The translations under genes and the position numbers were made by a program. Under the pieces are notes generated by a model that saw only the letters and a list, made by a program, of their open reading frames with translations, did not search any database and had not been told where the DNA came from. From Hypericum androsaemum (taxonomy: Eukaryota; Streptophyta; Magnoliopsida; Malpighiales; Hypericaceae): DNA of 64,000 nucleotides. Below, one piece after another: positions 23,440 to 32,724 of the stretch; the stretch's first letter is position 1, and every line of letters starts with the position of its first letter. Location: positions 2,542,501-2,606,500 of the forward strand of contig OZ023180.1 in assembly GCA_963995505.1 (NCBI GenBank), given 5' to 3'.

Positions 23440-25484
23440 GTGAGTCCTCTTTTTCCCCTACTTTCTAATTACACTCGAGGATATTACTATGCAAAATTCT
23501 AATCCATCCACGAAATTTCGTTAGTTTCTTTGTTTGGTTTATGATTTTATTACTTTATGGTACCGATATGGTCAATTTGTACGTTTACGTCCATTGTCAT
23601 TGGGATTTCATGAGACATATTACTTTTGAGGATCCAAAGCTTGGTATGGTATCATATATAGTGCCAGTGAAAGTGTATTAGTAGGAATATCGTTTTTATA
23701 TCGCACTATATTCAAATTTGAGTAGACAAAACTCTCTAATAACTATTAGATACTAATTTTCTATAGTTCGAACTCACATGTCTTAATTAATCTAGAATAA
23801 CTTATATAACACTAACTAATTATTATCGCCTTCAATTTTTTTCTAATAATTTTTTACTTAGTTGTTCGTGTCTGCGCTATCAACAGTATATTTTACGTTA
23901 AAATCGATTCTCGGGGGAAAAGTTTAATGCCGTGAGAAGAGCTAGATTTCTTCTCCACTCTGCCGCTTGAAGTACTATCCGACTATTTTTTTTGAAAAGC
24001 TAGATTTTTTCACATATTATATTTTTTACGGTTTGAACTCAGGATCACTTTATAATTTACAATGTCTTATATCGTTATAATGCATATTTTTTCACAGTTC
24101 TATGACTACTATGACCTCACAAAATCACAAATATAAATGGTCTATAAAGCTTACCAATAAGTTTGACTAATTCTACTAACCAATTTTTTCCATCTACTTG
24201 CAACAAACATCTGATCTGACCACAGGATTAGTATCTTTTTCTATCGGTTTCCAAAATACAATTTATTCGACTAATCGAGACTCAATACAGAACTAATTAA
24301 TCACATAACTAGAACCCCAGGCATTTCGAAACTACAATATAAAGCCGGAGCACAAATTTATTGTATTTGCCTCTGGAATGTATAGTGTCCTGTGAAAGTC
24401 GAAAAGTTGTGGTAGTTGAACAATCAATTATATTGCGTATAAGATGAGTGAAAAACTGAAAATGAAAGATTTAATTTTATCTGAAAACGCGTGAAGGTGT
24501 CGCTGTTTTTGTACTAGGTGCTCTCTGTCACCGCGTGATCATGTTCTTTCCGGTTCTCGATTTGAATAATGCATTAATTACAACAAGACTTATATTTGTA
24601 ACGTAAACTTGGTCCAGTATGTGATTTTTTTTTGTGTTTTATTGATTAATAAAACCCAATTAATTAGAAAACAAACTTGGTACATGATTATCCGTTCCGA
24701 AGTGTTCCGAATAGTTTTTTTTTAAGTGTTCGGAAGAGTTGACTTCTAATTTTTAAGTCTGTGACTTAATTTTTAAGTCATCGGTTGGTCTATTCATTCT
24801 TCAAAGGGGTAATTGAGGTATTGTTCTGATACTAAATGTAACGCTCCGTGATTTGATCGATTGTCTTCACAGACCAATACGGGTCTTTTCCGGCGTGCTT
24901 TGTCCTCACTTGCAAGCACTCTGGGAAACTTTCCAGGAGGTCACCCATCATGATCCTACTCCCGGCCAAATGCGTTTAACTTTGAAGTTCTCTCAAGATG
25001 TGTGACATAAAAGATGGTGCACTTTGTTGATATGAATAGTACCAATCAAATCACTTAAGACTTTTCAGACATAACATATCATTTAGGGGATATCACATTC
25101 AGAAACTACAAATGGTAGCAATTTAGCTTGACAAGTTTGATTTTTTTTATTTCGTATACAAGATCTCGTATCTGACCTATTAAACTAATTAATCTAAATT
25201 CAAACTAGACAAAATTATACAAATAATGGCAATCTCTCTTAATAAATCAAATCAAGATTTTTGCTTAAGATAGAGTAATTTTCTAATAATTCATCTACAC
25301 GTTTAGTGACAGTTAAAAAGCATGTCAATCTTTCATTCCTTGATGAAATTGTACGTTACCTACTCAGAAAAAATTTACCCGGTATTATTATCATAAATTG
25401 AACCTTCAAATTTCGTCAAGCAACGTTTTGTGTCATTAGATCAAACGACAATGCTCTTAATCTCACGCTTCTGTAATTGTGCAG
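23440..25484 (+). other. Proposed 5'-UTR intron of PHT1-1
   Basis: A GTGAGT donor at 23440 follows a pyrimidine-rich leader, and the acceptor TAATTGTGCAG ends at 25484, 34 bp before the ATG. The PHT1-2 acceptor is nearly the same (TTCTTGTGCAG), supporting a shared ancestral 5'-UTR intron. The acceptor is well supported; the donor is a best guess among several GT sites. The intron would be 2045 bp and contains a 5S-derived repeat (24837-25000). Confidence 0.45.
24837..25000 (-). repeat. 5S-rRNA-derived repeat within the PHT1-1 intron
   Basis: On the minus strand it contains AAAGTTAAACGCATTTGGCC and ATGGGTGACCTCCTGG, matching the 3' half of plant 5S rRNA. The next block GTGCTTGCAAGTGAGGACAA is shared with 7472-7627 but not with 5S rRNA. 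The outer edge TGTAACGC resembles the TGTAACGCC start of 5S-carrying LTR families. It is better preserved than the copy at 7472. A complete 5S gene with terminator is not present. Confidence 0.75.
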
Positions 25485-25518
25485 AGAAAAGTGGCTTTGG
25501 TTGGAACAAGAAACAGAC

Positions 25519-27099
25519 ATGGCCAGGGAACAAATCGGAGTGCTTAATGCACTCGACGTAGCAAGGACACAATGGTACCATTTCACAGCAATTGTCATCG
25601 CCGGAATGGGATTCTTCACCGACGCCTACGATCTCTTCTGCATCTCCTTGGTCACGAAGCTCCTCGGCCGCATCTACTACACCAAGGAAGGAGCACCAAA
25701 GCCAGGGAGTCTGCCTCCGAACGTGGCGGCCGCGGTCAACGGGGTCGCCCTCTGCGGCACCCTGGCCGGCCAGCTCTTCTTCGGATGGCTCGGCGACAAG
25801 CTCGGCCGGAAGAAAGTTTACGGGATCACACTTATCCTGATGGTCGTGTGTTCCATCGGGTCAGGACTTTCGTTCGGACACAGCGCCAAGGGGACAGTTG
25901 CTACTCTGTGCTTCTTCAGGTTTTGGCTTGGGTTCGGCATTGGTGGGGATTACCCTCTGTCCGCCACAATCATGTCTGAATACGCTAATAAGAAGACGCG
26001 CGGCGCGTTTATCGCCGCGGTCTTTGCAATGCAGGGGTTCGGTATCCTGGGGGGCGGGATCGTGGCATTGATCGTGTCGGCCGCGTTCGATCACCAGTAC
26101 CCTGCACCTTCTTATAAGGTGAATCCTGAAGCCTCGCTTGCTCCTCAGGCTGACTACATTTGGCGCATCATTGTGATGGTTGGCGCCCTCCCGGCCGCCC
26201 TGACCTACTACTGGCGGATGAAGATGCCCGAGACCGCTCGCTACACCGCGCTCGTCGCCAAGAACGCGAAACAGGCGGCGTCAGACATGTCCAAGGTGCT
26301 GAATGTTGCTCTAGAGGCAGAGGACGACAAGGTCATCAAGCTAACCGAAGACTCGTCCAATTCGTTCGGCCTATTCTCCAGGGAATTCGCCAAGCGACAC
26401 GGACTTCACTTGCTTGGAACTACCTCCACTTGGTTCCTCCTAGACATCGCGTTCTACAGCCAGAACCTCTTCCAAAAGGACATCTTCACCGCGATCAACT
26501 GGATCCCTCCGGCAGCAGAGATGAATGCGATCCACGAGGTCTACAGGATCGCCAGGGCCCAGACGCTCATTGCCCTCTGCAGTACCGTGCCAGGCTACTG
26601 GTTCACAGTGGCATTCATCGACCACATGGGACGATTCGCGATCCAACTGATGGGATTCTTCTTCATGACCGTGTTCATGTTCGCGCTCGCGATCCCTTAC
26701 CACCACTGGAAACTAAAGCCCAACAGGTTCGGGTTCGTGGCCATGTACGCGCTGACGTTCTTCTTCGCCAACTTCGGACCCAACGCGACCACGTTCGTGG
26801 TCCCGGCCGAGATCTTCCCGGCCAGGCTGAGGTCGACCTGCCACGGGATATCAGCAGCAGCAGGGAAAGCTGGTGCAATTGTGGGTGCGTTCGGTTTCTT
26901 GTACGCTGCTCAAAGCAAAGACAAGACCAAGACAGATGCTGGGTACCCTCCTGGAATTGGAGTCAAGAACTCTTTGATCTTACTTGGGTGCGTCAATTTC
27001 ACTGGAATGTTGTTCACTCTACTGGTACCTGAGTCCAAGGGTAAATCCCTTGAAGAGCTGACGGGTGAAAATGAGGAGGAGGCGAAGGAAACCATTTAA
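25519..27099 (+). CDS. PHT1: High-affinity inorganic phosphate:H+ symporter, PHT1 family (PHT1-1)
   Basis: Plasma-membrane proton-coupled phosphate importer of the major facilitator superfamily, used for phosphate uptake from soil or redistribution. The 526-residue protein has the family's usual length and 12 hydrophobic segments split 6+6 by a hydrophilic loop (about residues 250-300). The PHT1 signature [13 protein letters not shown] is at 142-154, and the MFS loop motif [11 protein letters not shown] at 89-99. The second half has [19 protein letters not shown] and the end [16 protein letters not shown], all characteristic. The start [20 protein letters not shown] at 25519 is preferred over the in-frame ATG at 25477 because the family begins there and the upstream codons straddle a splice acceptor. 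There is no coding intron. It is a paralogue of the gene at 32725. The exact subfamily member number cannot be fixed without a tree. Confidence 0.97.
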   Translation: MAREQIGVLNALDVARTQWYHFTAIVIAGMGFFTDAYDLFCISLVTKLLGRIYYTKEGAPKPGSLPPNVAAAVNGVALCGTLAGQLFFGWLGDKLGRKKVYGITLILMVVCSIGSGLSFGHSAKGTVATLCFFRFWLGFGIGGDYPLSATIMSEYANKKTRGAFIAAVFAMQGFGILGGGIVALIVSAAFDHQYPAPSYKVNPEASLAPQADYIWRIIVMVGALPAALTYYWRMKMPETARYTALVAKNAKQAASDMSKVLNVALEAEDDKVIKLTEDSSNSFGLFSREFAKRHGLHLLGTTSTWFLLDIAFYSQNLFQKDIFTAINWIPPAAEMNAIHEVYRIARAQTLIALCSTVPGYWFTVAFIDHMGRFAIQLMGFFFMTVFMFALAIPYHHWKLKPNRFGFVAMYALTFFFANFGPNATTFVVPAEIFPARLRSTCHGISAAAGKAGAIVGAFGFLYAAQSKDKTKTDAGYPPGIGVKNSLILLGCVNFTGMLFTLLVPESKGKSLEELTGENEEEAKETI

Positions 27100-28332
27100 A
27101 GTCAACTATTTGGGATTATAGGGTGATTTTCTGATTGCGGGATTCTAGTACTACGTGTAGATAGTTTACCGTTACATGTTTTATACGATGTCGTTTTGTG
27201 TTTCTTTTCTTTGTAATTTTGGTTTTATGTCCGCTAGTTGTTGTCCATTATGTTTGTTATTCCAAGGAACAATAGTGTATTGCTTTGTCTTCGCCAACAA
27301 GAGCCCTCTTTGTTTAATTTTTTTGTTTTACCACATAACAGCGGTATTTTTTTAAGAGGTAAATTTTATTAATATAAAAATTCCAGAATTCCTTTGTACA
27401 AATGTGAAATTGCAGTTATAGTCTTAGTAAAATCCTGTCGCGATAAAATTTATTAGAAAAAAATTGTTTCATAGAAAAATATCCAGCGTTGATACTAAGA
27501 CTAAAGATTACAAATAGTAAAACACAATTCTACACTCCGAAACTTATAATACAAATAGACCCCCGGGACCCTAAAGATTACAAATTAGCTGTATTTCTAG
27601 ACTTTTTGTTAAGCTTAACAAATCTGAATGCTTGTTACTTCTTATTTCAATTGGTTCCGAATAGATTTAGAATTTATTTTAGGGACTCGGTTTAGTAGTA
27701 AATTCATAGGACTCTCCAAAATGAATTCCTAATGATCTGGACAGCTAATTATTTAAGTTTTTTCCTAAAGGGGGAGGACAGCTAATTAATTGTCTGCGGC
27801 GATTGGCATCAATTAACATGGGTAATTGCTGGCTGACTTCCACAGCAATGTCACATAGAGCTCATCTTGTTAGTTGTTTACGAGGATTAGCCAACTGTGG
27901 CTTCAGGGAATGTACATTGATGAGGGAGCGAATATCCCCAATCCTATATCTCAATTTTTTTTGGAGTTTACGTTTATGTCTCAACTATGTAGCGGGATCG
28001 GCAAAAACTTTCTTTTATAAACGTAACCTCCAAAAATAGATTTTTTTTATAAGTAAAGTGCTTCACTAAAAAAAGAAGAAAATTGAAACAAAAACTGTAA
28101 AATAAGGACCTAATGATATCTACAATATTCTACTCGTACCTACGAAATTCTACCTAAATCCCTCCCACCGAGTGAAGACTCCCCCCATCCAAAAATTGAA
28201 ATATAATGGTAATTCAGGAAATGAAATGAAAAAAAATTGACTTAAATGAGTGAGTTGTGTTAAGATATTTACTAGGGATCTCAATGGTGTAACAACAAAT
28301 CACAATTGGTTAGATCAAATGAAAAATCAATC
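27100..28332. other. PHT1-1 3' region and intergenic DNA
   Basis: The first 200 bp are T-rich and likely the 3' UTR. At 27350-27375 a T-run followed by AAGAGGTAAATTTTATTAA matches a reversed LINE 3' end. Another such stub is at about 28040 (TTTTTTTTATAAGTAAAGTG). No gene is seen. Confidence 0.4.
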
Positions 28333-28602
28333 TGTTAGGGTTTGTCTCAAATTCTAGACAAATTAGTCCTCTATTCCTATTTAGAGTAGGGATACAATCT
28401 CCTATATATATTGGCCTATGCCTAGGTCTTTTGTGTAGTAGTCGAGAGTTGTGAGGTATAGAGAACCCTCACGGAGGCCTTGTAACCGATTGGACTCACA
28501 TAGTGGACGACTCTCCTTTGCCCGTGGTTTTCTCCCCGTCTTGGAGTTTCCACGTAATTCTCGTGTGTCTCGTATTTCTCGTTTCAATCTTATTTCTCAA
28601 TA
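28333..28602 (+). repeat. 5' LTR, 270 bp
   Basis: Begins TGTTAGGGTTTGTC. A TATA-like CCTATATATATTGG lies about 80 bp in. It ends CTCAATA where the 3' LTR has CTCAACA, a mutation in the terminal CA. Confidence 0.92.
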
Positions 28603-28604
28603 AT

Positions 28605-28617
28605 TGGTATCAAGAGC
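28605..28617 (+). promoter_or_regulatory. Primer-binding site, initiator tRNA-Met type
   Basis: TGGTATCAAGAGC begins three bases inside the 5' LTR end. It equals the plant tRNA-iMet PBS TGGTATCAGAGC with one inserted A. Confidence 0.85.
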
Positions 28618-28629
28618 TAAGGTTGGAGG

Positions 28630-28872
28630 ATGTCAGACGGCGCGAAGATTGCTCTTGTGAAGTTCGATGGTACATCGAATTTCAGGTTATGGAAAAGGCG
28701 TGTAAAGGATCTCCTCATGCAACAAGGGATGGTCATCGCGCTCTCAGGGAAGAAGCCTGAGAAGATGGAGGAGCAAGAGTGGAAAGAGTTGGAGGCCAAG
28801 ACGGAAGCGAAGATTCGCTTGTTCTTGGCGGATGATGAGGAGTCACCAGCTGGGTTATGGAAGAGGATCTAG
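28630..28872 (+). pseudogene. Truncated gag of the 28333 element
   Basis: Encodes about 80 residues matching the N-terminus of plant copia gag (SDGAKIALVKFDGTSNFRLW, WKRRVKDLLMQQ). It then hits a stop where foreign sequence begins near 28870. The zinc knuckle, protease and integrase are absent. Confidence 0.85.
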
Positions 28873-29997
28873 GTCGGAGTCAAATAAGTTCAATGGAAGT
28901 AGTTTCAAGTGCGGAGAAGGGTATATGAAAGAGACTTTCTAGGACGAACTGGGGATCAAGACAACGAGGAGGGATCAGCATCCATAACTATGGCCACATG
29001 TTCAGACGGGTTAGATGGTGACTGGTTTTCTGTCTCATCAAGTCTAATGCATCCTGGTAATCTCTTTTCGTTAGTGACCTTGGATTATAACAAATGATAG
29101 TTATAAAGGTAGGCTAAGAAAGATGGATAAGGATTCGATGGTAGGGATGAAGGGTGAAAGAAAATACCTACAGGTTAGTGGGGAATATTATTGTAGGTGG
29201 AGTCACATCAATGGGTCTGATAAAGTGGAAAAAAGCTCAGGTCATATGAGGCTAGTTCGTATGAGGGAGCAAATGCTTGACATGGATAGTTTGAGTACAG
29301 TTGGGATTCGCGGAGATATGGTTAGCAAGCTATGGTCGTTTCGTGGAGGCATGGTTGGCAAGGAGTCATGGTTGTCTCGGAGAAGTATTGTTAGCTGGGC
29401 CCTGCTATGGTTGTCTAAAGGGATGTGCACGTCAAAGGTGTTGGGTAGGTTTTGCATGGGGAATGCGAAGCCATTGGTAGCACCACGGACGAATTGGGTA
29501 TCTCACTCAAAGCCGAACGGTGGAGTTCGTGGCATGTCAAGGGTTCTACTTGGTAGAACAAAAGGTTGCCCTTTGTATGCTATGGCACGTAGCATTGGTA
29601 TGAGGCAAGAAGGTCCAGCGGAAAAGTAGTTCGAGGTTGCGGAGCATAGGGTTGACCGAAAAATAGAGAGCACATCTATTGGTCGCAAGGTTGCTTCAGC
29701 AGGTGGACTTGCTAATTGGAATTCGATAGAGATTGGAGGGAATAGGCCAAGCAAGCTCGGAAGCTCGAGCTTGGGGGCTAGCTCCAAATGATTAAACTAA
29801 AAAGGAAGAGAGAAAATTGAGATGGTCTTATTGATGGCAGCTGTATCTATGGTCAAGGTGGAGCTAGTAGAGTTGATTTGGTTTCTCAAGTTCTCATAGT
29901 TCTTCATGGGGTGGTCTTTCATCAAGGTGGAGTTTGTTGATGTTTGGATGGAGCTTCATGGTTCGTCCATGGGATGATTTTTCGCTAAGGTGGAGAT
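28873..29997 (+). other. Non-coding insert inside the 28333 element
   Basis: This replaces the deleted central copia coding region. Near its right end three phrases (CAAGGTGGAGCTAG, CAAGGTGGAGTTTG, TAAGGTGGAGATTG at about 29858, 29924 and 29986) resemble repeated polypurine tracts, and the last directly precedes an LTR start. I therefore read it as the internal region of a nested, 5'-truncated LTR element. The open frame at 29123-29629 has no recognisable domain. Confidence 0.5.
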
Positions 29998-30289
29998 TGT
30001 TAGAGATGTCGAGAAATTGAACAGGAAAGATTTGTGGACTTGTTTCCAGTTTAGTTTGGACTCTTGTTTTGGACTCCTAATTCGACCTAAATAGATTACT
30101 TGGTGTGCAAGAGTTTGCCTCTATATAAAGGCATATTACCCAAGGGTTTTGTATGGCTTTGTGGCTCGAAAACTCATCAATAAAAGTTCTCCTTTTCTCT
30201 CCGTGGATGTAGGCATTAGGCCGAACCACGTAAACTCTTGCGTCCGTGTTCTTTGCGCGTTTTGTTCCCTAGTTGCTGAATTCCTAACA
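29998..30289 (+). repeat. Nested LTR, 292 bp, of a second element
   Basis: Begins TGTTAGAGATGTCG and ends GAATTCCTAACA, giving TGTTAG/CTAACA terminal inversion. It contains a TATA-like CTCTATATAAAGG (30119) and an AATAAAAG poly(A)-signal-like motif (30179). A polypurine tract lies immediately upstream. Sequence and length differ from the outer 270-bp LTRs, so it belongs to another family. No matching 5' LTR is present. Confidence 0.75.
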
Positions 30290-30290
30290 A

Positions 30291-31055
30291 GTGGATGTGA
30301 CTGGTAATCCTGTGAGTACTCCTCTTGGTACACATTTTCAGCTTTCGTCTGTTTTATCTCCACAGTCAGCTGCTGAGGTCGATTACATGTCTGGTGTTCC
30401 ATACTCCAATGCTGTTGGTTCTCTGATGTATGCTATGGTTTGCACGCGCCCGGATTTGGCCTATACTGTGAGTGTCGTTAGCAGGTTTATGGCAAATCCT
30501 GGAGAAGGTCATTGGAGAGCAGTGGAGTGGATTATGAGGTACTTGAAGGGTACCAAGGGCGTGTGTCTACAGTTTGGAAGTACCAATGATGGAGTTGTTG
30601 GTTTCGTTGATTCAGATTATGCTGGAGATCTTGATAAGTTCAGGTCCTTGTCTGGATATGTCTTCACTCTTGGAGGATGTGCTATCAGTTGGAGAGCTTG
30701 TCTACAGGCCACAGTGGCGTTGTCTACCACTGAAGCGGAGTACATGGCTATAACTGAAGGTGTGAAGGAGGCCATCTGGTTGAAAGGTTTCTTCAGTAAA
30801 ATCTGTGAGAAGCTGCAGGTCAGTACAGTGTACTGTGATAGTCAAAGTGCTATCCATCTCACGAGGGATACTATGTATCATGAGAGGACGAAGCACATTG
30901 ATGTGAGGTACCACTTCATTAGGGAGCATGTTGCTCAAGGTGACATTGTTGTGAGCAAGGTGGGTACAAAGGACAATCCTGCAGACATGTTGACGAAGCC
31001 GCTTTCTGGTGCTAAGTTCGAGCATTGCTTGGACTTAGTAAGTGTTCGTGCTTGA
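30291..31055 (+). pseudogene. 3' end of copia pol: RT tail and RNase H
   Basis: Open for 254 codons and encodes the C-terminal copia pol region. It shows the conserved [20 protein letters not shown] block, then RNase H with [30 protein letters not shown] and [11 protein letters not shown], and the end [12 protein letters not shown]. The frame is intact here but has no upstream RT, so it is a remnant. The apparent Met is internal to the original polyprotein. Confidence 0.92.
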
Positions 31056-31137
31056 TGATGATTGCCCTTAAGGGCTGATGGTGAAGGCGGAGCAGCGTTG
31101 ATGTTGGAGTCATAGAATTTGGTCCAAGGTGGAGATT

Positions 31138-31407
31138 TGTTAGGGTTTGTCTCAAATTCTAGACAAATTAGTCCTCTATTCCTATTTAGAGTAGGGATAC
31201 AATCTCCTATATATATTAGCATATGCCTAGGTCTTTTGTGTAGTAGTCGAGAGTTGTGAGGTAGAGAGAACCCTCACGGAGGCCTTGTAACCGATTGGAC
31301 TCACATAGTGGACGACTCTCCTTTGCTCGTGATTTTCTCCCCGTCTTGGGGTTTCCACGTAATTCTCGTGTGTCTCGTATTTCTCGTTTCGATCTTATTT
31401 CTCAACA
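31138..31407 (+). repeat. 3' LTR, 270 bp
   Basis: Colinear with 28333-28602. It starts TGTTAGGG after the polypurine tract AAGGTGGAGAT and ends TTCTCAACA. CCATC follows as the target duplication. Confidence 0.92.
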
Positions 31408-31902
31408 CCATCTAACTTAAGATTTTATGTTATAGGCGGAAATTCTAAATAATATAATGTTTTTTAGAGCAACATAGTATACGGTTGAGAGACATGAGAG
31501 ACAAATTCAAATCTGTATAAACTATCAATTAAGATTCTGGGTTTTATTTGAAGAGAGGTGCTATAGAATTCTATATCAAAATTGTGTGATTTAGATTAAT
31601 CTATAAAGTGAAAAGCTTGTCTACCAATTATCTTAAGTTGGGTATATAGAATTTAACTCAGGTGGCAAAGAACATCATTATTGCATAGAAGCGCACACAA
31701 CAATCCAGAAATCAGCAACAATATGCTGATATCCGTTTTTACTACAATCTGGACTGTTGTCTGATCATCTCTATATAAAATCAACTGCAACGATTCCGCC
31801 AAAAAACCTTAACTGTAATGTTTTCGTTAATGCGTAACTACCGAGCCAATGTCCAGAGAAGATGCCCCAATATATTCTTATTCTTGTGTGACACAGCTGG
31901 GG

Positions 31903-31910
31903 TTAAATAG
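31903..31910 (+). promoter_or_regulatory. TATA box of PHT1-2
   Basis: TTAAATAG lies about 80 bp upstream of the 5'-UTR donor. The duplicate at 46394-46402 reads AATAAATAG, and the flanks GAGCCTTTTCTT and CAAGACATTGTGAAAGG are conserved, so this is probably the core promoter. By eye there is no GNATATNC site between 31408 and 31989; the nearest is TGATATCC at about 31728, which lacks the first G. Confidence 0.6.
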
Positions 31911-31989
31911 GGAGCCTTTTCTTGGGCCAAGACATTGTGAAAGGTTCTCTCTCCCTTGCACTTGTAGTTCTTCAACCAGGAGGCAGGAG

Positions 31990-32694
31990 GTAAGCTTTCC
32001 TCTTCTTTTTCGATTGACTTTTCCTTTTTTTGCTAGAACTAAACTCATTCCAAATTTGGCATCATTTCTTTTTTTATATGCATAATTTTATTGATTAATA
32101 TAATATTTATTTATAAACTACATGGTGAGTGTTGAATTTCCTTCAAGAAAGTTGCAGTCGACAAGTTCATCAAAACTCTAATTCTTTAAAATTCATTAAA
32201 AAAAATCATACCAGGGAAAAAATAATGTCCATAATACTATAGTACACAATTCTACCACACAAAACAACCATAAAAATAAATACATCCAGTGGCCTTGTCA
32301 TTCTTTTTACCATCGTTTCGTATTATTCGGAACCCAAAAAACTTAATTAAATCAGCACAATCTTCTTTTTTTTGTTGATAAGTAGACTTTATTCTATATA
32401 ATTAAGTGCAAATATACAGACCTGATGTTAAATTCAATCGTACAAGTACAACTATCTTATTAAATGTTTTTTGAAAGGTTTTCTTATAAAATGTTTGTTG
32501 GCGTATATATGTAACATCTGATGATTGTACTATGATTGGGCGATTGCGGAGATCATAATTGGGCCGGTTCATTAAAGTTCATTAGATTGATTGAAACTCC
32601 AACAAGTTGTAATTTTAATTTTGATGTACGTATCTTATAGTTACAATTGAACCAGTTTCACTTATATAAAAAAGGTTGGTCCTTTCTTGTGCAG
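31990..32694 (+). other. 5'-UTR intron of PHT1-2
   Basis: Donor GAG|GTAAGC at 31990 follows a leader containing GAAAGGTTCTCTCTCCC. The acceptor CTTTCTTGTGCAG ends at 32694, 30 bp before the ATG. The donor side is duplicated at 46476. The 705-bp intron is AT-rich with no coding sequence. An intron just before the ATG is shared in position and acceptor sequence with PHT1-1. Confidence 0.7.
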
Positions 32695-32724
32695 GAAAAA
32701 TAATCAAAGCCCGGAAGGAAAGCC

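Larger units (their letters stand above)
28333..31407 (+). mobile_element. Internally deleted Ty1/copia element with 270-bp LTRs
   Basis: Two 270-bp LTRs (28333-28602 and 31138-31407) begin TGTTAGGG; the 3' copy ends in CA and the 5' copy in the mutated TA. By eye they differ at about eight positions. The insertion is flanked by CAATC and CCATC, an imperfect 5-bp target duplication. A primer-binding site TGGTATCAAGAGC follows the 5' LTR, and a polypurine tract AAGGTGGAGAT precedes the 3' LTR. Between them only the start of gag and the end of pol (RNase H) survive. Protease, integrase and most of RT are replaced by non-homologous sequence including another LTR. It could move only in trans. Confidence 0.92.

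Noticed and set aside
24837..25000. A functional 5S rRNA gene
   Set aside because: Only the 3' half of 5S is recognisable, with several substitutions, and it is fused to unrelated repeat sequence shared with 7472-7627.
29123..29629. 168-codon open frame between gag and RNase H of the 28333 element
   Set aside because: No gag, protease, integrase or RT motifs and no similarity to the other elements; likely non-coding filler.
31640..31935. Possible PHR1 (P1BS) sites near PHT1-2
   Set aside because: Near-matches such as TGATATCC, CAATATGC and GTATATAG each break a required position of GNATATNC.
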